From Cytophagales bacterium (GTDB taxonomy: Bacteria; Bacteroidota; Bacteroidia; Cytophagales; Cyclobacteriaceae): a stretch of 31,626 bases of DNA. The stretch covers positions 1 to 31,626 of the forward strand of contig DAHVFH010000077.1 of NCBI GenBank assembly GCA_027317105.1. The letters run 5' to 3'. Position numbers and translations under genes: made by a program. Each line of letters opens with the position of its first letter. Position 1 is the stretch's first letter. Below, in pieces: positions 26,433 to 31,626 of this stretch. The notes below the pieces were generated by a model. It did no database searches and was not told where the DNA came from. It saw only the letters and a program-made list of their open reading frames with translations.

Positions 26433-26981
26433 ATGTTTAAGATTGCTTTTATTACATGTTTGTTTTGTTTGGTTTTGCTCTCAAACACTTTTTCTCAAAT
26501 CATTGGTAAGCCCTTCCCTGATATGATTGCCCAAACCGTGGAGGATAAGAATGTAAGCCTACCTCAAGATGTAAAAGGTAAGTATACACTGCTAGGTCTG
26601 GCCTACTCCAAAAAGTCAGAGGATGAACTAAACACTTGGTTTAATCCCATTTATTCTACTTTCATTGCAAAGCCCACCGGCACATTTCAGGGCTTCACCT
26701 ATGATGTGAATGTCTATTTTGTGCCCATGTTTACTGGCATCAACGCTGCCGCCACGGGTACGGCAAAGAGAAAAGCATTGAAAAACATTGATCCAAGGCT
26801 GCTTCCCTACATTTTGTTTTATAAAGGCGAGTTAAAAAAATACAAAGAGGAGCTTGACTTTGAAAGGCGAGATATCCCCTACTTTTTTGTGCTGGATACC
26901 GAAGGCAAAATTGTGTATGCCACGGATGGTTCCTACAGCGATGCGAAGATGGAATCCATAGAAGCGGTGGTGGACAATTAA
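26433..26981 (+). CDS. Secreted thioredoxin-like-fold protein without active-site cysteines
   Basis: 182 residues with a signal peptide, MFKIAFITCLFCLVLLSNTFSQ. The mature part begins IIGKPFPDMIAQTVEDKNVSLP, like redoxin-family proteins, and has strand patterns KGKYTLLGLAYSKKS and PYFFVLDTEGKIVYATDG that match the thioredoxin-like fold. No cysteine remains after the signal peptide, so it cannot act as a thiol oxidoreductase; a structural or chaperone-like role is possible. It is preceded by a 204-base gap in which I see only a 30-codon ORF (26294-26386) after GGAGGG, not convincing as a gene. Confidence 0.65.
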   Translation: MFKIAFITCLFCLVLLSNTFSQIIGKPFPDMIAQTVEDKNVSLPQDVKGKYTLLGLAYSKKSEDELNTWFNPIYSTFIAKPTGTFQGFTYDVNVYFVPMFTGINAAATGTAKRKALKNIDPRLLPYILFYKGELKKYKEELDFERRDIPYFFVLDTEGKIVYATDGSYSDAKMESIEAVVDN

Positions 26982-27019
26982 TTCAAACGCCAGAAATGAA
27001 AGAATTCCTTTGCTTTTCT

Positions 27020-27036
27020 GGGTCATATTTTGACCC
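27020..27036 (+). terminator. Candidate hairpin after the thioredoxin-like gene
   Basis: GGGTCA-TATTT-TGACCC is a perfect 6-bp stem with a 5-base loop, 38 bases after the stop codon at 26981. A run of seven T follows about 12 bases later. It could be a weak terminator or a protein-binding site. Confidence 0.3.
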
Positions 27037-27163
27037 GCTCGTTGAATCTTTTTTTAATTCTTTCTTCTTGCTAAACAATCCAGGCTTAACCATTTATTTT
27101 TATGGTAGCAATCCCCAAATTGAAAATGAATAGTCATGACATTTCGATTTAATTGCTATGGCA

Positions 27164-27171
27164 TAATTTTG
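27164..27171 (+). promoter_or_regulatory. -7 element (TAATTTTG) for DUF4783-nadC operon
   Basis: TAATTTTG matches TAnnTTTG and ends 15 bases before the ATG at 27187. It lies inside the longer reading frame opening at 27136, favouring the downstream start. No clear -33 element is visible. Confidence 0.4.
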
Positions 27172-27186
27172 GCTTGTAAACACGCC

Positions 27187-27573
27187 ATGAAATTAAATCT
27201 CCTTTTTGGTTATGTTCTCTTGTTAATTAGCCTTTCGGCCAATGCGCAAACCATTTTTGCACCTATGAAGGATGCTGTAAAAGCCGGTGATGCGAGTGAA
27301 TTGGTTAAACATTTCAACGTTTCCATTGAGATGAACTTGGAGGGCGAGGTAAATACATATAGCAAAGCACAAGCAGAATTTGTTTTGCGTGATTTCTTTA
27401 AAAAACATGTGCCAACCGATTTCAGCATTGTGCACACGGGCTCTTCTAAAGGGGGGTTGCAATTTGCCATCGGCAAATATCAATGTAGCACCGAGAGCTA
27501 CACCGTGCTCATGCGTGTGCGCGAAGTAGGAAAAGTCTTTCTTATCCACGAAATGAGTTTCACGAAAGAATGA
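27187..27573 (+). CDS. DUF4783 family secreted protein
   Basis: 128 residues from ATG 27187. This start gives the signal peptide MKLNLLFGYVLLLISLSANAQ; the alternative ATG at 27136 adds 17 residues with cysteines and a histidine before it. The mature domain (IFAPMKDAVKAGDASELVKHF, then SKAQAEFVLRDFFKKH) has the NTF2-like pattern of DUF4783 proteins, which in Bacteroidetes often sit beside nadC. Its TGA overlaps the nadC ATG (ATGA), so translation is probably coupled. The function is not known. Its secretion signal makes direct participation in cytoplasmic NAD synthesis unlikely. Confidence 0.75.
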   Translation: MKLNLLFGYVLLLISLSANAQTIFAPMKDAVKAGDASELVKHFNVSIEMNLEGEVNTYSKAQAEFVLRDFFKKHVPTDFSIVHTGSSKGGLQFAIGKYQCSTESYTVLMRVREVGKVFLIHEMSFTKE

Positions 27574-28433
27574 CCCGCCCGGATTACGTTACGGAATCCT
27601 CTCTTGGGCAATTTATTCAATCGGCTTTAGTAGAAGATATCGGTGCTGGCGATTTTTCAACCCTTGCTACCATTCCTGAAAACAGAAAAACGTCCGCCAA
27701 ACTTTTGGTAAAAGATGACGGCATCTTGGCTGGAGTTGAATTGGCCGAGATGATTTTTCGCCAAGTAGACAAGTCACTGCAATTATCCATTCTTAAAAAG
27801 GACGGAGAGGCCATCCATAAAGGAGATATCGTTTTTGAAGTTCGTGGGAATGCTCAATCCATTCTTTCGGCCGAGCGATTAGTGCTTAACTGCATGCAAC
27901 GTATGAGTGGCATAGCAACAAAAACGAACCACTTGTTGAAGTTAATTCAAGGAAACGCTGCACAACTATTAGACACACGAAAAACAACACCTAATTTTCG
28001 GATGGCAGAAAAATGGGCCGTAGTCATCGGTGGTGGAAAAAATCATCGTTTTGCATTGTACGATATGATCATGCTCAAAGACAATCACATCGATGTAGCG
28101 GGCGGCATAGCCCAAGCCGTGTCAGAGGCAGTTGCTTTTCTAAAAAAACAACGAAAGAAACTTTCAATAGAAGTAGAAACTCGAAACCTCAATGAAGTAA
28201 AAGAAGCATTAGAAACAAATGCTGTGGATGTGATTATGCTCGATAACATGAGCCTGGCGGATATGGAAGAGGCGGTAAAATTGATTGCTGGGAAATGTAA
28301 AACCGAAGCAAGCGGAGGAATCACAGAAGCTAATTTGCAAGCTGTGGCAGCCTGTGGGGTGGATTATATTTCAATGGGAGGACTTACACATTCGGTGAAC
28401 TGCATAGATTTGAGCTTGAAGATAGTTGGTTAA
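27570..28433 (+). CDS. nadC: Nicotinate-nucleotide pyrophosphorylase (carboxylating)
   Basis: 287 residues. It converts quinolinate and PRPP to nicotinate mononucleotide, CO2 and pyrophosphate in de novo NAD synthesis. Conserved blocks are visible: AERLVLNCMQRMSGIAT, the basic active-site stretch DTRKTTPNFRMAEKWAV, GGGKNHRFALYDMIMLKDNHI, the SIEVETRN strand with catalytic-site acidic residues, and SGGITEANLQ near the end. Length is typical. It starts at ATG 27570, overlapping the upstream DUF4783 gene by four bases. A later NAD pathway gene, nadD, lies 2.2 kb downstream on the same strand. Confidence 0.96.
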   Translation: MTRPDYVTESSLGQFIQSALVEDIGAGDFSTLATIPENRKTSAKLLVKDDGILAGVELAEMIFRQVDKSLQLSILKKDGEAIHKGDIVFEVRGNAQSILSAERLVLNCMQRMSGIATKTNHLLKLIQGNAAQLLDTRKTTPNFRMAEKWAVVIGGGKNHRFALYDMIMLKDNHIDVAGGIAQAVSEAVAFLKKQRKKLSIEVETRNLNEVKEALETNAVDVIMLDNMSLADMEEAVKLIAGKCKTEASGGITEANLQAVAACGVDYISMGGLTHSVNCIDLSLKIVG

Positions 28434-28478
28434 GGCCTCGCCCGGTAAATTTTCACCGTACATTTTCAAATTAATCCA

Positions 28479-28486
28479 TATTTTTG
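28479..28486 (+). promoter_or_regulatory. -7 element (TATTTTTG) for the ECF sigma operon
   Basis: TATTTTTG ends 6 bases before the sigma factor ATG at 28493 and overlaps an in-frame TTG at 28484 that would otherwise be a start. The implied leader is nearly absent. It may drive the sigma, anti-sigma and gmk genes. Confidence 0.5.
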
Positions 28487-28492
28487 CCCTCC

Positions 28493-29083
28493 ATGGAATT
28501 TGAAGACGCGCCCCGCCAACACTATTCAGAAAAAGAGAAGCAAGAAGTCTTCGATGGTGAGTTTATGCCTCACATTCATTCGATGTACAATTTTGGTTAC
28601 CGCCTCACCCTGGATCGCGATGACGCAAAAGACCTGGTGCAGGACACCTACCTCAAAGCTTTTCGCTTTATAGAATCATTCCAGAAAGGAACTAATGCCA
28701 AGGCATGGCTGTTCCGCATTTTGAAAAACAGTTTCATCAACGACTACCGGAAGAAAAGTAAGGAACCTTCAAAGGTAGACTATCAGGAAATTGAAACGTA
28801 TTATAATTCGGAGGAAGTTGACCGACAGATTACTCCGGATTTGCGCGTAGAATCGCTTAAAGATATGATCGGGGATGAAATCAGCAACGCGCTTAATTCG
28901 TTGGATGTTGATTTTCGTACGGTAATTATTTTGTGCGACTTGGAAGGATTTAAGTATGAAGAGATGGCAAAAATACTCGATATACCAATAGGCACAGTGC
29001 GAAGCCGCTTACACCGTGCGCGCAACTTGCTTAAAGAAAAATTGAAATCCTACGCTCAATCCATGGGTTATAACAAAGCATAA
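28493..29083 (+). CDS. ECF-type RNA polymerase sigma factor
   Basis: 196 residues from ATG 28493. The sigma-2 region is clear (DAKDLVQDTYLKAFRFIESF and NAKAWLFRILKNSFINDYRK), as is the sigma-4 helix-turn-helix (FKYEEMAKILDIPIGTVRSRLHRARNLLKEKL). It is most like SigH/SigR/RpoE-type ECF factors, which direct RNA polymerase to stress promoters. The gene three bases downstream encodes a small HxxxCxxC protein, the normal partner of this type, so redox or envelope stress control is plausible. The regulon cannot be deduced here. Whether the -7 motif upstream is read by this sigma or the primary sigma is unknown. Confidence 0.93.
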   Translation: MEFEDAPRQHYSEKEKQEVFDGEFMPHIHSMYNFGYRLTLDRDDAKDLVQDTYLKAFRFIESFQKGTNAKAWLFRILKNSFINDYRKKSKEPSKVDYQEIETYYNSEEVDRQITPDLRVESLKDMIGDEISNALNSLDVDFRTVIILCDLEGFKYEEMAKILDIPIGTVRSRLHRARNLLKEKLKSYAQSMGYNKA

Positions 29084-29086
29084 GTT

Positions 29087-29353
29087 ATGGCAACTACGTC
29101 AAATCCCTTTCTTCAAGCCGATGGCAAAAAACCAACGTGCATGGAAATGCTCCAGTCTATTTTGGATGGAGACGCGACCAGCGATCAAAAAGATTATTTC
29201 AAGCAACATATGGATCATTGTATGCCTTGCTATAAAGAATATAACCTGGATATGGCCATCAAAGAACTGCTGAAAGCAAAGTGCTGCGGTGGAAGTTGTC
29301 CCGAAGATCTGGTGTCGCAAATCAAATCAAAGATCAATTCATCCGCCACCTGA
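29087..29353 (+). CDS. Zinc-finger anti-sigma-like protein (ZAS type)
   Basis: 88 residues. The zinc-binding HxxxCxxC motif is H41-x3-C45-x2-C48. An additional C18 lies upstream and a cysteine cluster KCCGGSCP (C66, C67, C71) follows. This layout matches small cytoplasmic anti-sigma factors of the RsrA/mycothiol-system type, in which thiol oxidation releases zinc and frees the sigma factor. There is no membrane segment. It begins three bases after the sigma gene, and its TGA overlaps the gmk start by one base. Anti-sigma function is inferred from motif plus position. Confidence 0.8.
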   Translation: MATTSNPFLQADGKKPTCMEMLQSILDGDATSDQKDYFKQHMDHCMPCYKEYNLDMAIKELLKAKCCGGSCPEDLVSQIKSKINSSAT

Positions 29354-29955
29354 TGTCGCATTCAAGAGCGGAGGCTTCAATTTCTGGAGGCAAAGCGATT
29401 ATTTTTTCGGCTCCATCAGGTTCAGGCAAAACTACTATCGTCCAACATCTTCTTGAAAAGAACCTGGATTTGGATTTCTCCATTTCGGCAGCCACCCGCG
29501 ATAAGCGCGGACGGACGGAATTGAATGGGAAAGATTACCATTTTCTCACCCCCGAAGAATTCAAAACCAAAATCGATAATAACGAATTCGTAGAATGGGA
29601 AGAAGTGTATGCCGGCAATTTTTATGGTACGTTGAAGTCAGAAATCGAGCGGATTTGGAAACAAGGGAAAAATGTCATTTTCGATGTGGATGTAAAGGGG
29701 GGAATTAACCTCAAAAAATATTTCGGGGATAAAGCGCTTTCAATCTTTGTAAAAGTGCCCTCTATGGAAATTCTGAAAGAACGGCTGATGGACCGAGGGA
29801 CAGAATCTGAAGAGAGCCTTTCGCGAAGGGTTTTCAAGGCAAAATTTGAAATGTCATTTCAAGATAAGTTTGATGCGGTGTTGCTCAATGAGAACTTAGA
29901 GCAATCACTGGCTAAAGCCCAAGAACTGTATGACGCCTTCAGAAATCGGCCTTGA
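29353..29955 (+). CDS. gmk: Guanylate kinase
   Basis: 200 residues from ATG 29353, which shares one base with the upstream stop (TGATG). An upstream in-frame start at 29281 would add 24 non-family residues overlapping the anti-sigma gene. It phosphorylates GMP to GDP with ATP. The P-loop is SAPSGSGKTT (19-28, K26). GMP-binding features follow: ISAATRDKRGRTELNGKDYHF and EFVEWEEVYAGNFYGT. The lid and core (VIFDVDVKGG, FVKVPSMEILKERL) are intact. Length is normal for bacterial Gmk. In Bacteroidetes gmk commonly precedes nadD; here a toxin-antitoxin pair separates them. Confidence 0.96.
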   Translation: MSHSRAEASISGGKAIIFSAPSGSGKTTIVQHLLEKNLDLDFSISAATRDKRGRTELNGKDYHFLTPEEFKTKIDNNEFVEWEEVYAGNFYGTLKSEIERIWKQGKNVIFDVDVKGGINLKKYFGDKALSIFVKVPSMEILKERLMDRGTESEESLSRRVFKAKFEMSFQDKFDAVLLNENLEQSLAKAQELYDAFRNRP

Positions 29956-29981
29956 ATTTCAAGAATGATTCGATACCTTTA
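29952..29981 (+). promoter_or_regulatory. Promoter of the toxin-antitoxin pair, TTG-N19-TACCTTTA
   Basis: TTG (29952-29954, overlapping the gmk stop region) and TACCTTTA (29974-29981) are separated by 19 bases. The -7 element differs from TAnnTTTG only in its last base. Transcription would begin within the direct-repeat candidate operator just downstream. Confidence 0.45.
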
Positions 29982-30008
29982 CGTATGAAATTATATTGTA
30001 CGTATGAA
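29980..30008 (+). repeat. Direct repeat TACGTATGAA, candidate antitoxin operator
   Basis: TACGTATGAA occurs at 29980-29989 and 29999-30008, a 19-base period of roughly two helical turns. Each copy contains the 6-base palindrome TACGTA. The second copy overlaps the antitoxin start codon. Position at the promoter and start suggests autoregulatory binding by the ribbon-helix-helix antitoxin. Confidence 0.5.
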
Positions 30009-30249
30009 CGCTAAACTCACTTTGAGCTTGGATTCGAAAGTGATTGAATCCGCCAAAAAGTTGTCAAAAAAAAAGGGAACAAGCCTTTCAAAATTGGTCG
30101 AGAACTATCTCCGGCAACTTGATCCATTAAATACGAAAGGAAGAAAGAAATCTTCCATAATGGAATTAAAGGGGATATTAGGAGCAGTCCCTAAAGATTT
30201 TGATTATCGCGAAGAACGATATAACCATTTAATGGAAAAACATAAGTAG
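30004..30249 (+). CDS. Ribbon-helix-helix antitoxin (DUF6364-like)
   Basis: 81 residues. The N-terminal MNAKLTLSLDSKVIESAKKL and following KKKGTSLSKLVENYLRQL have the beta-alpha-alpha pattern of ribbon-helix-helix DNA-binding antitoxins such as DUF6364 proteins. The C-terminal half (MELKGILGAVPKDFDYREERYNHLMEKHK in part) would be the toxin-binding tail. It sits directly upstream of a PIN toxin, overlapping it by one base (TAGTG). The candidate operator at its start codon fits the usual autoregulation of such pairs. Confidence 0.8.
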   Translation: MNAKLTLSLDSKVIESAKKLSKKKGTSLSKLVENYLRQLDPLNTKGRKKSSIMELKGILGAVPKDFDYREERYNHLMEKHK

Positions 30250-30668
30250 TGGCTCATCAGCATCTATACCTTGATACAAACGTAGTTCTCGACTTCGCCC
30301 TAAAACGCGAACCTTTTATTAACGAAGCCGAAGAAATATTCTCACTAAGGGACAGCGGCAAAATTGAAATTTACCTTTCCACGCTAACGCTATCCGATGC
30401 AGCTTACATAGCCAAAAAGCATGGCCTAAATCCCTTTAACGTGATTCGTAAATTTTTAGAATGGGTACAAATTGTAGACCTTCAAAAAGATTTTTTTTAT
30501 CAAGTACTCGCTTCAAATTTTAAAGATTTTGAAGATGGCCTGCACTATTTTAGTGCGGTGTCAATTAAAAGTATTGATGCAATTATAACCAGGAACCAGA
30601 AGGATTTTAAATCTTCCAGGATCCCGATTTATTCCCCATCGGAATATCTAAAAATAGAATCAAATTGA
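30249..30668 (+). CDS. PIN domain toxin (VapC-like ribonuclease)
   Basis: 139 residues from GTG 30249, sharing one base with the antitoxin stop. PIN-domain acidic residues are visible: D9 in LYLDTNVVLDF, D15, the central DFEDGLHYFSAV pair and the later IDAIITRNQKDF. PIN toxins cleave RNA, often tRNA or rRNA, using a magnesium site built from such acids. Paired with the upstream ribbon-helix-helix protein it forms a type II toxin-antitoxin module. Its stop overlaps the start of nadD, so toxin and nadD are likely on one transcript. Confidence 0.88.
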   Translation: MAHQHLYLDTNVVLDFALKREPFINEAEEIFSLRDSGKIEIYLSTLTLSDAAYIAKKHGLNPFNVIRKFLEWVQIVDLQKDFFYQVLASNFKDFEDGLHYFSAVSIKSIDAIITRNQKDFKSSRIPIYSPSEYLKIESN

Positions 30669-31261
30669 AAATTGGCCTATTCTTTGGCTCGTTTAACCCC
30701 ATTCATATTGGGCATCTGGCGATTGCCAACACCATGGCCGAAAATACCGACCTGAAAAAAGTATGGTTTGTGGTAACACCACAAAATCCTTTGAAACCCA
30801 GCAAAGGGCTGCTGCATGAATTCGATCGCTACGATATGGTAAAGTCAGCCATTGCCGACAATTCTAAATTCGAGGTAAGCGATGTAGAGTTTCATTTACC
30901 CAAACCGAGCTACACCATATTTACTCTCGCCAACTTAAGGGAAAAGCATCCCGACAAGGAATTTAAATTAATTATAGGTGAAGACAACTTAGAAAATTTC
31001 ACAAAGTGGAAAAACCACCAGGAAATACTAAACCAATTCGGCCTTTATGTTTACCCCAGACCGACCTATTCATCCGAGGCCAGACCTCGAGTAACAAACT
31101 CACTGTTAAAGAGTCATGCTAATGTCAGGATGATTGAAGCACCTCTTTTTGACATTTCAGCCACCTATATTCGGCAATGTGTGAAAAACAATAAGTCGAT
31201 CCGTTATCTCGTTCCTGAGGTGGTGGAACAGATGATTCGTACAAAAGGCTTTTATAAATAA
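30665..31261 (+). CDS. nadD: Nicotinate-nucleotide adenylyltransferase
   Basis: 198 residues. It transfers AMP from ATP to nicotinate mononucleotide, giving deamido-NAD. The nucleotidyltransferase signature is GSFNPIHIGHLAIA with H14-x-G-H17, and the C-terminal ISATYIRQ motif is present; KLIIGEDNLENF is the usual central block. The start is TTG at 30665 because the family begins MKIGLFFGSFNP and no ATG lies just upstream. The TTG overlaps the PIN toxin stop by four bases. It follows gmk and the toxin-antitoxin pair in the same direction. Confidence 0.95.
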   Translation: MKIGLFFGSFNPIHIGHLAIANTMAENTDLKKVWFVVTPQNPLKPSKGLLHEFDRYDMVKSAIADNSKFEVSDVEFHLPKPSYTIFTLANLREKHPDKEFKLIIGEDNLENFTKWKNHQEILNQFGLYVYPRPTYSSEARPRVTNSLLKSHANVRMIEAPLFDISATYIRQCVKNNKSIRYLVPEVVEQMIRTKGFYK

Positions 31262-31310
31262 TCAAAGGATACAACTTTTTAAAGAAAGTTTCCGTCTAGG
31301 CATAACATTG

Positions 31311-31626
31311 ATGAGGCAGATTTTACTCTTGTATTATTTTTTTGGTTTATCCCTCGCTGGTTTTGGCGGGGGCCTAAAGGGGACGGTCAAAGAAAAAGAT
31401 GGAAGTCCCTTGCCCTACGCTTCAATTTTCATTCGCCAAACGGGTTCTGGAGCAACCACTGATCGTGACGGGAATTATGAAATTGCTTTGCCTCCCGGGC
31501 ATTACGAAATAATATTTAAATACCTGGGCTTCGAATCCACTTCGCGCATCATTGATATCAAAGAAGAATTTCTGGAAATTGATATCATCCTAAATCCTGA
31601 AACAATATTATTACAAACTGTAACCG
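31311..31626 (+). CDS. Carboxypeptidase regulatory-like domain protein, 5' part
   Basis: Open from ATG 31311 to the window edge, 105 codons seen. A short signal-like start MRQILLLYYFFGLSLAGFGG is followed by a CarboxypepD_reg-like domain (LKGTVKEKDGSPLPYASIFI, ATTDRDGNYEIALPPGHYEIIFKYLGFE in part). This domain opens many Bacteroidetes outer-membrane proteins, including TonB-dependent receptors and DUF5686 proteins. The rest is beyond the window, so the exact type cannot be told. Confidence 0.75.
   Translation, partial: MRQILLLYYFFGLSLAGFGGGLKGTVKEKDGSPLPYASIFIRQTGSGATTDRDGNYEIALPPGHYEIIFKYLGFESTSRIIDIKEEFLEIDIILNPETILLQTVT

Noticed and set aside
31273..31290. AACTTT-TTAAAG-AAAGTT inverted repeat after nadD as a terminator
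   Set aside because: Short AT-rich stem without a T-run after it; likely chance in AT-rich spacer.

Overview
The window looks like chromosomal DNA from a member of the Bacteroidota, most likely a Cytophagales-type organism. It has moderate GC. One very large secreted protease carries a type IX secretion (Por) C-terminal sorting domain. A family of upstream motifs matches the Bacteroidetes -7 element TAnnTTTG, and Shine-Dalgarno sequences are weak or absent. DUF4783, LPP20-like and CarboxypepD_reg-like proteins fit the same group. No rRNA, tRNA, CRISPR array, prophage or intact insertion sequence was seen.

Layout. 1-4.7 kb: a PLD-like protein, two tandem hairpin-forming REP-like repeats, an RluD-type pseudouridine synthase, a Uma2-family nuclease, an antitoxin-like small ORF, an LPP20-like lipoprotein and an unknown 103-residue protein. 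4.7-7.5 kb: a small candidate biosynthetic locus, in which a type III polyketide synthase and a SAM methyltransferase form a two-gene operon divergent from a UbiA-like membrane prenyltransferase homologue with degenerate active-site motifs. 7.5-13.8 kb: a class V aminotransferase-fold enzyme, an M19 dipeptidase lipoprotein and the T9SS-exported subtilase. 13.9-24.3 kb: large housekeeping genes (carB, htpG, gltB), with a decayed sensor histidine kinase between carB and htpG. 24.4-27 kb: an outer-membrane beta-barrel protein, a Gfo/Idh/MocA oxidoreductase and a thioredoxin-like secreted protein without cysteines in its mature part.

27.2-31.3 kb is a dense co-oriented block: DUF4783-nadC, then an ECF sigma factor, a zinc-finger anti-sigma-like protein, gmk, an RHH antitoxin/PIN toxin pair and nadD. 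Several junctions overlap by 1-4 bases, suggesting translational coupling. The toxin-antitoxin pair has its own promoter and a repeated candidate operator, and nadD starts with a TTG that overlaps the toxin stop codon. The window ends inside a CarboxypepD_reg-like surface protein.

The most interesting points are the PKS III/methyltransferase/UbiA-like locus, the toxin-antitoxin pair inserted between gmk and nadD, and the recurring TAnnTTTG motif only 4-8 bases upstream of several start codons, which implies near-leaderless mRNAs. Most of the rest is conventional core-genome content. I did not find a clearly unprecedented system.
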